From Dichetophora obliterata (lineage: Eukaryota > Arthropoda > Insecta > Diptera > Sciomyzidae), in assembly GCA_963920525.1 (NCBI GenBank), contig OY986440.1, forward strand, positions 18,566,023-18,630,022: a stretch of DNA of 64,000 nt. The letters run 5' to 3'. Position 1 is the stretch's first letter, and every line of letters begins with the position of its first letter. The position numbers and the translations under genes are program-made. The notes under the pieces are model-generated. The model was not told where the DNA came from and ran no database searches. It saw only the letters and a list, made by a program, of their open reading frames with translations. Of this stretch, positions 46,521-60,414 are shown in pieces.

Positions 46521-47100
46521 GCTTAAACTTACTAAGCGTACAAAATTTCATGATCCTATGAGCCCTCCTTTTATTTTTGTTCATAAATGAATTCCAATAT
46601 TTAAGCTTCTATGCATAACATGAAGGACAAGTTCGAAAACAAAACAAAATGGATAAAACCACACCGGCCTCCCATACAAATTGATTTGTTTCAAAACGGT
46701 CAAATCTTTTTACATTCCAAAAAATTAATATATGACCTCGAAATTTTTTAAATTTTTCACATGTTTTAATGTCATATTAAATATTCACACAGAGTTTAAA
46801 ATTCAACCAAAGCGAATGAAATACAGGCTACCCCATACAAAGTGACTATATGAAAATGGAAAAATCTATTTAGATGCCATTAAAATTTTGTTAATGACTT
46901 TAAATTTTGCAAAAAAACTTTTTTTTATTAATTATGCAACTCTATGTCTGAATTTTGGTAAAAAAAATAAAAACTGGTTTGGTTTGGACAAAAACCACGG
47001 TACATTTGCAGTCACGTTATCAAAATAATACAACATTGAAAAATTAGAATACACTAAAATACTGCAGGAGGGGGAGTATTCTAACTTCGGCCCAATCGAA
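46521..47100 (-). repeat. Schizophoran repeat fragment, reverse orientation
   Basis: CTCCCATACAAATTGATTTG...AAACGGTCAAATC (46668-46715) and CCCCATACAAAGTGAC...GGAAAAATCT (46832-46870) are reverse complements of the 27-31 kb units. The 154-bp array shares the CTCCCATACAAAAT word and probably belongs to the same element. Confidence 0.5.
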
Positions 47101-47429
47101 ACTAGTTATTATTTGATTTAATGGTTACCGTGAGGAAAAACATTTTGATGTTTTGAAATAGTCATATACTAATCACTGTATAAAACTTTAAATTTTTTTT
47201 AAATACTTAATCTTATTATTGTTTTATTTTCAAATCTTTTATATGAATTCTAAATCTTTGGTTGTGGTGAACCCAATAAGTTTAAAAAATTTAAATTCTG
47301 CCATTGAACTCAATAAATTGAGTAAAACTTGTTTTTAGATTTTTCTGTGTTGACGAAGTGAATCCAATAGTTATCCAACATGCAAAACTCGATATTATAA
47401 TAAAAAGATTTTAAATATGCAAAAGAAAT

Positions 47430-47452
47430 GCCTCTCTCTCTCTCTCTCTCGA
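47430..47452 (+). repeat. (CT)n microsatellite
   Basis: About 11 CT units. Confidence 0.9.
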
Positions 47453-47549
47453 TTTCAGCGCAATCAGCAAGAAGTACAAGTTTAAAAATCAAGTCTTTCT
47501 CACAGTGATACAGTGAAGTACTAAAACTATTTTTATGTGTATATTTTTT

Positions 47550-48246
47550 CACAAATGTTTACAAAAAAAAAAACCAAAACAACCAAAAATAACCACAAAT
47601 GATCCAAGCATCCTACCGTTTGAATAAACGGCTTGAGCATTTATTTTAAAGCAACTTTTACTACACTCTCTTACTACTACTGACTAATTTGAAAACACTA
47701 AATTTATAAAAATAAAAACAAAAACAAAAAACGTTAAAAAATTTAACTTGGAATATTTGCACTAATCAAGCAATCGAAAAAATTAAATACTTAACAATTC
47801 TGACTGTTTGCCTGTTATAACAACAAAACTCATATATTTTTTTATATGTGTTTTTATAACAAACATAAAAATATACTAATAATAAATCATATTCAATAAT
47901 TAAACATATTCAATAATAAATCATATTCAAATATACTTACTTTACGCTACTATTTCAAAGTAATCAATACAAAGATATAATTAACAAAATCTACGCACGA
48001 AAATAATTGCATTTCTTGAGGTATTAATAACCGCTATTTAATAAAAGCCAAAGTATTAATAAATTAGTATAACATAAACACAACAACACCAAAATAAAAT
48101 TATTGGAATAAAAAAAATAAAAAAATAAAAACAAAATATAGTTTATGTGTATTTGAAGAATAGATTTTTGTTATTGTGGATCAAGTGCCTGAACTTGATA
48201 TTCAGTTACGAGAAAAGAAGCCACACCAAAACCGTCTGAAGCAAAA
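47550..48246 (+). other. Probable leader or intron upstream of the giant exon
   Basis: Very A-rich DNA with no open frame until about 48199. TTCAG at 48200-48205 could be a splice acceptor. No TATA box or initiator is convincing, so whether this is untranslated exon or intron is open. Confidence 0.3.
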
Positions 48247-51200
48247 ATGAACTTGAGTGAAACGAGCTATACTGAAAAACAACATCAGCAGAAAAATACT
48301 TCCTATAAAGTGAGCACACTTTCAATGTCTGCGGCAGAGGTGGCAGCAGCAGAAGCGGCAAAGAAGTCAGCACAACAAAAGCAGTTAATAGAAACCATGT
48401 CGGACAGTGCTTCTGTGCGCTTATATCTTGAGCTGCAATTAAAAGCGCAGCAACAGCAGCAGCAGCAACAACACAGCTCCATGTCGTCTCTACAAAAATA
48501 CAGTCAGCAGCACCATAATTACAACATTGACGCAGACAAGACTAAACCAACGCCAGCATCTTCGTCGTCAGGGGTTGCTGCAAAGCAACAGCCTCCAATA
48601 ACAAATGCTGCACAACAGCAGCAGCAGCAGCAGCATCAGCAACTAAAACAACAGTATAAGCAGCAGCAACAAAAACTGCAAAACCATCTCCAGTACGGTG
48701 GTGATTCGACTACAGCAACGTCTTCACAATCTTCACTCTTGCACCATCAGTCGCAGCAGAGCCTCAACTCGAGCAACATCATGAATGAGCTGCCAACCAT
48801 GGGCAGTGAGCAGCACTTGTGCATGCTCTACAACAATCAACAACACTCCGATTATATTATATCCGATTACATGGACAAGATATCAACGCGCATTAGTCTG
48901 CTCGAGACCGAGCTAAAATTTGCTTGGCGCGCACTTGATTTGCTTTCCGGTGAATATAGCAAAATGTGGGCACGTTTAGAGAAACTCGAGAATATATCAT
49001 TAGAGCAGCAGTCTGTGGTCAGCAATCTGATGGGTCTCTATGCAGACAAGAAGCTAGAACAGCGTCAGCAACAAGGAGACTGTGTAGAGCCCACTGCTAC
49101 CTATGGTTATATTGACGAGCAGACAATTGCCGAAGTAGTTGCTGCCGCAGCTGCTGCAGTAGCAGCAGAGCAGCAATCATTAGTGACCGCCGTAGAAGCT
49201 GAAACTCATGCAATGAATGAGGTAACCACATCTCATGAGTTTAACAGCATTCTGGAGGAGCTCAAAATCGAGGCACTGGAGCATCATGCGACGCCGCTGA
49301 ATCGTCACTCATCGAATAAATTGTTAGGCAGCAGCAGCAGCAACATCAGCAATGCAAAGTCATCTTCACACTACGATTATTCGTCCCTGGACGAAAGCCA
49401 GCTCCAATACATACCCTTTACGGCAGACACACGAGGACTTAGACCAATAAAGGTGTCCCCAGCGACAGCGGCAGCTCACGATAAAATTTTTTCTGAGTCT
49501 GATGTTCTGCTGTACGAGCAGCAACAACAGGATTTGTTGGCTAGAAATGCTAAGACACAGCTTTTGCGTGAATTCCTACATGGCAGAAAGGTGCTAGAAA
49601 GTATATCACATCATCACGCTAATATGAGCGCATCTGTCTTTGATGAGATCAAAAACCACCAGCAGCAGCAGCAGCAGCAACAAACAACTGCCAGCATGTT
49701 CAACTTGGCTGCAGGAAGTAGCAACGTCAGTAACGCCTCCAAATTGCTGCCCAAGGCACATTCGTACGCTCACTTACGTCAAGAGTGCAGCCTATATGGC
49801 AGCGATGAAACATTTTTGCCCACACAAGAAGCAGCTGTAGCTTATAACAGCAACATGTCGGCGGTAAATGTTCATGGAAAGTCTGAACTGGATGAATTGA
49901 GCGAACAGTTGGAGTTTTTTCGGCAAGTTGCCTCTAAAGCCGGCGAGGGAGTATTGATATCAGTACCAATTGAGGACTCGGGAGGTGGAGGTGGATTAGC
50001 AGCTCCGCTGAATGAGATGAATGAAGACTTTTACAAAACTCTAAATCAAGAATATCGCGATGACAACCTTATTCCCGAAATAAGCAACATTGAACTGATA
50101 CTGCAGCAATCGGAGGCAGCACATGAGAGTATCAGTGGACTTTGCTCTCGCCCGATATCATCGCTAGGCATGATATATGAGGACAACGAGGATGAAGCTA
50201 AAGCTGTCTTGGAACAAGAAGATTCTATTTCTATGGGACTCAGTACTGCAGCGGTCAAAGCAACATATCAAAGCTCAACGATATATACAACGCCAGCAGC
50301 AGCAGCAGCAGCGATTACAACTACATCATCGCATGCTATAGATACGTCAACAAAACAAATTACAGGGGTAAGCAGCAGCAGCAGCAGCAGCAGCAAAAAG
50401 TCAAAAAAGTCTAAAAAAAAAAAACATCACAAGGACGAAATGGACTTGCTCAACAATTTAAAATCAACGCTCGCTCAAGCAGCAACAAAAACAACAACAC
50501 CTGGCACAAGCAAAAGCACTAATTCGCTCAATTTAACTAAGCAGCAACATGCACAAAAGAAAGCTGCTTCCAATGATTTTATGGTCGGTCTTAGCCCCAA
50601 CGTTGTTGATGCCCACGAAGTTGATGCCACTGCTGCTGCTACAAGAAATTACTCAGACAGTGCATCTTTTGAAGTAACTATCGATATAATAGCCAGCGAA
50701 ATAACCAAGATCAAGCAGTTGCCCTATTTAACCCTAGCACAAAAGCAACAACTGCGCAAGCTGCTAACAAACAAGGAGCAATTCTTTGAGAAAATAAAAC
50801 AAGTTGACAAGAATCTCATATTTTTGCTACTTAACCCAGTGACTATGTCTGAAGAGTTGCAGCACCTTGATGCTATGGGCCAAGCGGGAGGATCTGCAAG
50901 GTTTGAGGCTGTGATAAAAAAACTAGAGCAAAATATTGAGACGTTCAAGAAACTTGTAGGCAATTCTTTCGACGATTTCCGTCAGCAGCAGCAGCAACAG
51001 TTAAGTCCAGCCTCAGCATCAAAACAGCTTACAAATGATGATAGTAAAATCAGTAACATCAAGGACACCTCCACGCTAGACAGTGCAGAGTTGTCAGACT
51101 ACAGCGCTCATTTATTGCGCAATAACATTAACCTTAACGAGCAGCTAAAATTGCTAGAGCACAAAGAATGTGAGATGCGTCAGAAAAAAATATTAGGTCA

Positions 51201-54200
51201 AGTTCAGGTCAGTACAGATACCAATATCAGTTCAGCGGTACACTATTTCGACGCAGACAACTTTCTGGATATAAGCGCTGAGCAGGAGCGCGAGCTGCTG
51301 CAAGATCGCTCTTCAAGTGCCTTTGGTGTCAACTCTGCATCGTCATCCAGCATTTACAACAACGATGAGTACATCAAGTCATTGAAGCGTAGCTTAGAAC
51401 GACACAACAGCATGCTTTTTTTATTGCATCTGCAGAATCCCGAATACCAGAACAAAATTCAGGATGCAACTGAAGTGGAGGTAGACATGCTTCTGCTTGG
51501 CAACGAAAGTCCGCCACCACCGGCACCCAACAATGATATGCTGATGCTACTCCATGCAACAACACTTGGTAGTGGAGGGAGCAATGCTGCAGGCAGCGAC
51601 ACGGAGACTGATGTTAATTTGCTAGAGGCTAGCCAGCAACACTATGCTCTATTAAATCCATTTCATGAGGAACTTTTTCATCTAAAGAGTAAGTCTCAAG
51701 ATGGTCAGCAGTTGACAAAACAATTCAATGTCAATCAATTCGACAGTAGCGGCTCACCCAAAAAAACCAAATCTGATTCGGGCTTGTCCTCAATGAGTGG
51801 GCTATCGAGTTGGGAGAAGTCACCTAACTCTCCAACCGGTTTGTTGGGGTCTGCTCGCGAAAGCGTTGGCAATCCATTTCTAAGCAAGTATCAAAGTATT
51901 AATATTAATTTTCAGCAGCAGCTACATCCTCAGCAGCAGTCTGAGAGCGCAAAAGTAGCAGTAAATGAGGAGCATGCATTGACTCCAGCCAGTGTAAGCG
52001 CTCTTATTTCGAGTGTTATTAGCGGCTCTACAGCCTATGCTGCAAGTGCTCCAACAGATAGACAGCAATATCAGGATCAAGATCAAGAACAAAACGAGCA
52101 ACCTATACGGCAAGACGATTATATGTTTTCGGAGGAAAATTTGAACTATATACGCGAGCTCTCTAAGAATATGCCGATTTGTTCGGCATATGAAAATAAA
52201 TCCATCTTCAGCAGAGAATTGAACAATAGGGAGCACATGCTTGACACTGAAATACGTACAGTAGATGATATGTTGGCTTGGGACCAGAAGCAGCATGAAG
52301 CAACAACAACTGGCAACAAAGTTGAAAGGTCAAGTATAACTAGCAGCAAGCTAGCGCAAAACCAACAACAGCAAATGGCAAGAAAACAGATATACACAGA
52401 CAGTAAGATGCCAGATTTGCTAAAAACACAAACATCTGCTGCATCGGCAGCTAATTTTTTTGGAAAACGTGTGGCTTATGGAACAACAAAGTTAGGATAT
52501 TACGAAGAGACGGATATTGACGACATTGAGATGTTGGAGCAGACACGAAATCGTAATCTAACTGACCGCCTAGTATTTTATCCCTCATCGCCCAGCATTG
52601 TGGACTACAACAGCAGCAACAACATTGACTATTTAAGCCAAAATGAGACACCAAAGTATCAGTGTCTAAATGGCAGAAGCATGGAGTATGGCCTTAGTTC
52701 TAGCTACTTTGGACACGCAACATCAGGTGTTGGCAATGAAACAACATCAGCAAGTAAGCGACTCCACTCAGCCGAAGTTCCTAACCAAAGACATGCCCAC
52801 CACCAAATGCAACTCATTGTTCAGCAACAGAAAAAATATGACAAGGATCAACAGGAATTCCAAGCCAATCGTGCAGGCTATGTGATGATGCCAAAGGAAA
52901 AAGGCCAACAACCGAATAGCCAGCAGCAATTTGGTGCCAATGTAGCTGCTATGCATGACATCAATACTGCGTTGCCTTGCGGCAAAAGTGGTAAGCATCC
53001 AAAAATGTGGGACAAGCTAACAAACTTCATACCTGATAATCTCAAACTGAAGAAATCTAATCGCTATAATCGCTCACAATCCTTACCTGCAGTTGATGCA
53101 AGTGACTTACCGAACGAAGGATCCGAAATGCGTGTCCTAGATCAGAGTGGCTCGTATTTGTCGGTACAACATCAACGACATATCCATCTGCAACAGCAGC
53201 TTCATCAGAAGCATCAGCAACATAAACAGCGTCACAGTAGCAGCTTGCGTGGCTTTGATTTTTCAAAGCGGCTCAACAAGTTACCAATACAGATTGTACG
53301 TCGAGCAACTTACACGGGCGGAGCACAATCTGCAGCATTGCCGTCATCAGCGCTTGCTCACAATGAAAGCACAACTAAAAGCAAGAAAAAACGCTCGCTA
53401 TCAGCGACTATGAATAACTTTATGCAAAAAGCAAAGACCTACCGTCGACACAGTTTCGACTTACGCCCTGGTTCAAGCATGTCCGATCCCGAAGCTGAGC
53501 CGCCTAGCTTTACATCTTCGGACAACGATGATTCTTTTGCTAGCGACTACAGTGGAGGCGGCAGAGCCAGCTGCAGGCCAAGCAATGCCAGTAAAAAACG
53601 GCTCACAGGTAGCGATGAGCAGATGCATCTTACCGACTATGAGAAACCAGAGACTAATGAAATATCACCATCAAATCTATTCAAGCAAATGTCACAGCTT
53701 AGTAATAATAGCAACGCTTATGATGGTTCCCTAGCCGCACAGGGCTCACATACCGCTGAAATGGTGGAGGATGCCAGCAGTTTGTTTCCCACAATAGGTG
53801 GAGCTAAAAAACAGCAAATTGTACCAACGCAAAACGAGGTTGCACACTACATGCAGAATGGAAACATGGATGAGTGGCATGAAAAATGTATTGAAACGCC
53901 CAAAGAAAGTCTTGAAGAAATGGAGCAGCATGATGTTGAGGAAGAGGTGCCGCAAATTCCAAGCGTGCATTTCGAAAGACTAGAAAAAATTTCCAATGAT
54001 ACAGTACAAACATCAGAAGTATCAGTATCATCTGTAGCTCTAGCTGGAAGTAGGCTGTCAGCCCAATGTCTGCAGAAGACCCACTCTATATATGTAGAGG
54101 AAGGTGAAGAAGAAGAAGAAGAAGAAGAAACAGAAGAATTGAGCAATGTTGAAATGGCACCAATCTACGAAGAAACTTTTGGCATATCTCCATCACAGCA

Positions 54201-55869
54201 ACAACACTTAAGACAGCCACAAATCGCCATAAGTGGCAACGGTAAGGCTAATGGGAACGCAATTGCAAGCAACAACAACAACAACTCCAACATAAACGCC
54301 AATGCCAACCAAATGCGTGCCATGCTTAAGCTAAGCCAACGTGGTTCACAACTATCCACGCAACTTTCCCTAGACGTGCCAGGCAGCATTTTCAGCTCAC
54401 GTGATGATGAAGACAATCGCAGTCAGCATTCTTACCGAACAATCTCATCTTCGCGGCGCCAGAGCACCGAGGACAGTATCGACACCGATGATGAGTACTT
54501 CTGCTATGAGCTACGTCAGCTCGAAGAATTAGAGCATCAGCGGTTGCAAGAAGCAGAGGAGTTGGCACGAGCCGAAGCAGCGCTCTCTACAGAGCAACAC
54601 TTATTTTCGAAAATCGATGAACTGGCGCTTATCGACGGTGGTGAGTACGTAGACAAATATCATCCTGATGAAAGCGTCAACCAAGCAATGGCTATTGTGC
54701 TTCAAGAACTGCAGTATGTCGTAAAACGTCATCCGGAAATCAATGCAATACCGGAGACAACAGTTAACGCAACCATTAGCCACAAGAGCAAACCACCTGT
54801 GTCATTGGCCAAGAGCAGTGTATGTGAAAAATTTGCGAAGGTGACGGACATACATAGTGCATGGCAAGATAACAACGTGGACGACATGCAGCAACACACA
54901 AACGATGACGACAGCAACTTGGCCGCAAGCGATGTTGATTTTGAATCTGGTGAGGCGCAACGCATGCTCAATGATCCCTATAATGTAGAGGCAAGCAACA
55001 AGAGTGATCAGCAAAAACGAATGCAACAAAAACAGCAACAGCCACAACCACAACCACAACCACAACCACATAAACGTCTTAAGAAGCGACGAACGGCTAC
55101 ACGCAAGGTAATCGATATGGGTGATGAATCAATACATGATGCTCAAGCATTTTCATCAAGTTCATCCTGCTCCTCAGATGACGATCAACGTCGTCGACGA
55201 GAAGACAAAAAGCAACAACGTGCTAGCAACAATGATCTTCTACGTGAAAAAGCGCAGAGGTATGCAAAAGAAATGCTCTCCGGCTTCGATCAAACGTCGG
55301 ATGCTGAAATAGATGTATCGGGACAAGCATCAGGTGCCACATCTGGACCTGATACACCAGCTGAGCTAACAGACATGGAAAACGATGAAGCTGAGTCGGG
55401 GCATGAACAAGCATATGGTTTAGAAACCATTCCAAACTATCAGGACTTTAAGGAAAACGAAAAGCAACGCCAACTGCAGCTTATGGAAAATCAAACTCTG
55501 ACGACACATGCTGATGAAGTTGGTGACAGTGACACTGCAGCTGCAACAGAGACAATCAGAGACAACGCTCTTATTATGGAGGCGGAAATGCTGCAAGCAG
55601 AACCGGATGCATCAACGGCGGTTGCTGCTTCCGGTACCGCTACAACTGCAATGGCAACAGCTGCTAGTAGCACTGCTAGCAGCACACCAATGAAATCGCT
55701 CAGCCATGATTCTAGCATAGAGGGAACCCAAGCAACTGCCGGAAGCAATGGCGGCGCACTCGGCAGCAGCAAATGGAAACTTTTGAAGACTCTGAAAGAG
55801 AAAAAAATTGAGGAGAAAAATAATCAGGACAAAATAAAAGAGGAAGAATTGACGCGCGACAAAGATAAG
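48247..55869 (+). CDS. Giant exon of a large Gln-rich scaffold-type protein (candidate unc-13 long isoform), partial
   Basis: 2541 codons run from ATG (GCAAAAATG context) to a donor AAG|GTAATT at 55870; the frame stays open only 13 codons further, so the exon ends here in phase 0. The frame is also open upstream to 48199, so it may be an internal exon. Poly-Gln tracts (about residues 69-76, 125-131, 475-482), Ser, Ala and Lys runs and an acidic Glu run (about 1951-1965) fill disordered stretches. Ordered-looking parts are a helical segment with ISLLETELKFAWRALDLL (about 208-267), one with IASEITKIKQLPYL (about 812-875), a basic block KMWDKLTNFIPDNLKLKK (about 1587-1605) and YFCYELRQLEELEHQRL (about 2084-2100). 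The last residues (KWKLLKTLKEKKIEEKNN) recall the stretch before the C1 domain of fly Unc-13, a presynaptic vesicle-priming protein. This rests on memory only. Codon use is CAG/GCA-rich, unlike the flanks. Confidence 0.9.
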
Positions 55870-56693
55870 GTAATTTTTTTCTTTATAATTAGAAGGAAAT
55901 TTACCACTTAGAGATATATGTTTATAATGAGGAACCGGGCGGGACCTAGCAACCAGAGACTAATGTCATAATAGGTTTTTTTGTTGGGCAGGAAAGGCTA
56001 CTGCCGGAAATTTGTGGCTAAAATTTAGACAACGTTCGATATTAAAAAAAAATTCCCTTGAACGAATTGCTATTAACAAGACTTTTTTATTTACTCGCTA
56101 ATTTCATAGGAGTTTATACAGTTTTTTTGGGTTCTATGATCTCTGGTAGGAGTGGTCATAGTCCCCAAAGAAGATTTGGGTGTCGAAAATTTTGCAGTCA
56201 TAACCCCAACAAAAAATGATTTTAGCATTATGTCTCTGAGTCAATCTAACTACTAGTCAATCTAAGTTTTGTTTGACATTCTTATAAAAATGGGACCCAT
56301 TTTTTAAGCGTAGTTATTCCAACAATTTAATATTTGGACCAACATCTGTTTACTTTATTGGGAATATTTGTGGGAGTGAAGGACAAAAATTATGAACTAC
56401 ACGATTCATACGCAGGGAAATATTGAAGAGCTTTCTAGCGTTTTGCATAAAAAAAATTAATCTTTTCATCTATAAGAAAAACTAACCGTAAGGCCAATTT
56501 ATTCGATGCTAGTCGTAATGCTTTAATGTGTACAGGCCTGTAGCCAGACCAAGAAGACAGAGGGGGCAGGCATGAATCTTGGGGGGTTTCAATTTTTTGT
56601 TTTTTCATTTAAATAAAAAAAAAAACAATTTTTTAACGTGTGAAATGAATACATTACACATATTTATTAAAAAACAGTTAATTTTATAATATA
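55870..56693 (+). other. Start of the intron after the giant exon
   Basis: GTAATTTTTTTC follows the coding part. The rest is AT-rich with no gene. No matching acceptor can be named inside the window. Confidence 0.5.
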
Positions 56694-57821
56694 CTAGCTG
56701 AACCCGGAGTGCTTCGCTAACCCCCACGTTATAAAATAAAATTAAAAGTATTTATATATTTACAAAAATTTATTTATTTAATTTTATTTTGATTCTTGCA
56801 ATGCTTCTCTCCTTTTTTTGTTGTAAACCAATAAAAATTCAGCACTGAACCGCATGTAATTTGCTTCATGCTCCCCCTTTTTATTCAATCCAAAGCAATC
56901 AAAAACCAATCAAAAAGCAGCAATTACACAATCAGCTGTTTCGCAGTCAGTTGTGGGAGAATGAGAATGGGGCTAACCCACTCTCTATTTTAATTAGCAC
57001 ATATTACAAAATCAGCTGTTTTGCAGACAGTTGTGGGAGAAAGAGAATGGGGCTACCCCACTATTTTAATTAATATGTATTTTAAATTTTAAGTAAAGCC
57101 GTTAATAAACGTAGTAAAAAAGTCGGCGCAGAAGTGTGCATGGTCGAAAAATATTATCATGTAATAAGTATTCCTGAGTCAAAGCTGCACGCTGATCGGT
57201 TGACAGCTGATCGGTTAACAGGTCCAGCCTCCAATATATCGCAAACAAAGGGGCATGCTCCGCCCACTTTTCTTTTGGTACGTAATTCTATTCATGCCAA
57301 TACCATATATAGCAAATACTGCCGCCGTTGGTCAAAAAATGTCCAAGATATGACGATTTTAAATTTTGGGTTATATGGACGAGGCCACGCCCCTTTGTCC
57401 ACTCACAACTTTACATACATAGTCAAGAATTTATTATTTCGTAAGAATATCCTATTGTGAAAATTTAATGACGATCGGTCCAGTAGTTAAGACTATATTA
57501 CGATTTTTAATTTTCCTAAAAAGGGGCGTGGTACCACCCACTTTTCTCCTGGTACGTATTCCCAATTATGCCAATACCATATGTACCAAATATCATCGAC
57601 GTAGGTTAAAAAATGTCCAAAATATGGCGATTTACATTTTTGGGTAATATGGGTGGTGCCACGCCCCGTTGTCCAATAAAAACTTCGTATAGCCTATGAT
57701 TCCTTCTAGAGTCATAGTAAAATGCTGTGAAAGTTTCAGGAAGAGCGGTCAAAGGGTTTGGCCTGCTATAAAGCACAAACAAACAAACAGACAGACGGAC
57801 ATTCATTTTTATATATATAGA
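56694..57821 (-). mobile_element. Non-autonomous Helitron
   Basis: On the minus strand it begins TCTATATATATAAAAATG at 57821 and ends GGGTTCAGCTAG at 56694, with a GC-rich hairpin just before the end. The flanking bases give an A|T insertion. No Rep or helicase frame is present. GGGGCGTGG and GGTACGTA-TTC words repeat inside. Confidence 0.65.
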
Positions 57822-58439
57822 TTGAAAACAGATTAATTATAATTAAAGTAAAATGGGGCGAAAAAGTGGGATTTGGTAATAAAAAATCTATGGCTACCTG
57901 TAGATAAAAAGTATATAAAACTTTAGGTAAATACATAATACAAAAAAGTATTTTGTATAGCAAACATTGTCAGTGGTATAAGCAAGTATCTGAATTAAAA
58001 AAAGGGGGTGGTGAAGTAGGCGTTGTTCATAGTAATATGGCGACGTTAACAGTATTAAGAGCAATATACTACCAAATAAAAAATAATCCGTTGGAAGGAA
58101 CAAATTTGTACAGAGAACAAAAAGTTTAAAACTTAAATTTGGCGTGAAAAGGGGCGTGAAATGGGGCGTGGTGTAAGAAATGTTTATTTCTACCTCGCTT
58201 GGAGTATAATGTGTATACAATTTGAAGTAAATCTGTTAAAAACTATATGGGAGCAATAACAAAATTTTAAAAAAGTGGGCGTAAAAGTGGGCGTGGTCGG
58301 TAAAAAGTACCCTATTAATCATGCCAGAGTCCCAGTTAAATGCCGTGAAAATTTCAGGAAGATCGGTCCAGAGGTTTGGTCTCCTATAAAATACAAACAA
58401 ACAAATAAACAAACACACATTCCATTTTATATATATAGA
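57822..58439 (-). mobile_element. Second Helitron copy, 5' part, abutting the first
   Basis: The 5' end TCTATATATATAAAATGGAA lies at 58439, and the sequence after it is related to the neighbouring copy (TTTGTTTGTTTGT, then AGACCAAACCTCTGGACCGA). The body meets the 5' end of the other Helitron at 57821, so either that copy inserted into this one or the two are a head-to-tail pair. Confidence 0.5.
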
Positions 58440-59185
58440 TAGAAGATACATGTATATGTAGATCTTTTTATACATAAGATTAATACATAAAAAATAATAT
58501 AAAAATTAATTCAGGACTTTGTAATAAAATGAAGGTAAAAATACAAGATTTATTTAAAGTGGCTAGAAATATAAGAAAGAGTAGCGAAATGGGCTAACAT
58601 ATGTATAAGACATTTTTTAAATAAAACAAATAAAAAAATTGAATTAACCCGCATCCGTTTTTTGCATCAAATTGATGCAAATTTTTTATTCAGATTTATA
58701 TATTAAGAACAAACATGTATGTTTTGATTTAAATCTTTTGCTTTTAAATTTTTGCTAGAATTAAGGTTTGCAGATTTTTATTTTAAAATTAATAAACATT
58801 CATCATGCATAAAAAAAAATTTAAAAATTAAAAACATTTCAATGAATTATATATTCGTTTGTATCTGCATCAAATTGGTGCACAACGTACTTTTCGTTTC
58901 TAGTAAGTTCCTACACGCAGAGAAAAGACATGGTTGAGACATGATTACTGCAATAATAATTTTTTTACTAAAATTATTGTATTATTTCTGCAAACACAAA
59001 TTTTTGCTTTAATAAAGTCATTATTTGCTAATAATGGTACCAAAAATAACAAAATAGTTGAAATCATAACATCATTGAAATCGTTACATACCAGATTGCC
59101 GCGACTATTAGTTGCAACAAAAATGTTGTAGTTCTGTCAATTTGTGAATTTTGAATTTTTTTCTGAACTATTCTTTGACTGTTGG

Positions 59186-60274
59186 CATTGGTGTCGGAAG
59201 CGGGGGGAGGGGGGCAGTTGCCCCCCACTTTTTTAGCTAGATAAACAATTTAAAAAGAAAACTTCAAAATTTATTCAAAATATCAGTTTTTTTACAACGA
59301 TAATATTTTTGTATTATATATTTTCCTCTTCTTTCTTTCATCTTCATAAGCATGCTTGCGGATAACCATTTTCTTTCTCTGTGTTTGCAAAAAGATAGAA
59401 CAAAATGTAGAGTTTCTACTGCAAACCCACCACTTCAGTTTAAAAGCACCCTTAAGTATGTAGCTTAATACTGTAATATTGTAATCGAAGCCTTCAACGG
59501 AAAAGTGCCTTCTGAACAAAATCTAAAAACAAAACTAGATCTTTATGCAGATGACTTTGATGGGAGCGACCTCCACGCGCAACTAAAAATGCTGAAGCAA
59601 TTGCCTGGCCAAACACCTTCAAACTGTAGTGGCATTGTATCCCAATTTGCAAAAAATTCGGATACTGTAAAAAAACTATTAAATTAAGTTGAAAAACTTA
59701 TTGCTTTGATTTTGACTGTGCCTGCATCAGCAGCTTCATCTGAGCGTTTTTTTAGTGCACTAAGACGACTTAAAACGTATCTTCGAGCAACTATGACACA
59801 GAAACGACTCACTCATGCTGCACTTATACACATTCACAGAGATAAAACCGAAGAATTGAATTCGATGGAGGTGGTGAAAGAATTTGTTTCTCGCAAGGAC
59901 AGAAAGAAACATTTTGGAATAATTTAAATTGATATAACTTTGTGTACCTTATTGCATTTAAACCATGTAAAGATATACCTAGTCTTGCTTTATAAAAGCA
60001 ACCATTATTTCTTATATTTTCATATTACCATATGAAAGATCCTTTAAAGAATGATCTCTAATATTGAAATTGGAAGAACTTTTAAAAATAATGAAATTTT
60101 AATATTTTTTATATATTTTTATATTTTTTTTTTTATTTTAAACTAAAATAAAAAATTTGTTCACATTCATGTTTCTTTGGAGAAATTTTGGTGAACTTTT
60201 TTTGCACCACCATTTGTACTGCCCCCCCCCATTTGTACTTCCCCCCCAGATGAAATTCGCTTTCGACGCGCTTG
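59186..60274 (+). mobile_element. Internally deleted hAT transposon
   Basis: An exact 8-bp duplication ACTGTTGG (59178-59185 and 60275-60282) marks the borders. Copy 1 of the host element has a single ATTGTTGG at the matching place (24602-24609 complement). The ends start with CA and share GTCG.AAGCG as imperfect inverse repeats, followed by G- or C-runs. It contains the C-terminal part of a hAT transposase only, so it cannot move alone. Confidence 0.85.
59505..59927 (+). pseudogene. hAT transposase C-terminal (dimerisation) fragment
   Basis: The frame reads KTKLDLYADDFDGSDLHAQL, then an in-frame TAA at 59685, then LTVPASAASSERFFSALRRL, KTYLRATMTQKRLTHAAL and IHIHRDKTEEL before the final stop. 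The A..ERFFSALRRLKT.LR..M...RL block is the hAT dimerisation domain, in the style of the ZMYM-related hAT families. The DDE catalytic region and zinc-finger N-terminus are deleted. Confidence 0.85.
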
Positions 60275-60277
60275 ACT

Positions 60278-60414
60278 GTTGGCAAACGAAGCAGAACATA
60301 ACCAAAAATCGAAAGAATTTATTGTGTCTAAACAGTTTGCAGGAAAAACTTTCACTTCATTCAGACACAATAAGTTTTATCGATTCCTGGCAATGTGCCG
60401 TTTTGTTTGTCAAC
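60278..60414 (+). repeat. Long hairpin of the TIR element, copy 2
   Basis: Arms 60278-60332 and 60360-60414 correspond to the copy-1 hairpin. The hAT duplication overlaps its outer edge. Confidence 0.7.

Noticed and set aside
49640..55772. Many minus-strand and shifted-frame open stretches inside the giant exon
   Set aside because: They are by-products of CAG/GCA-rich coding DNA; composition and motifs support only the long plus frame.
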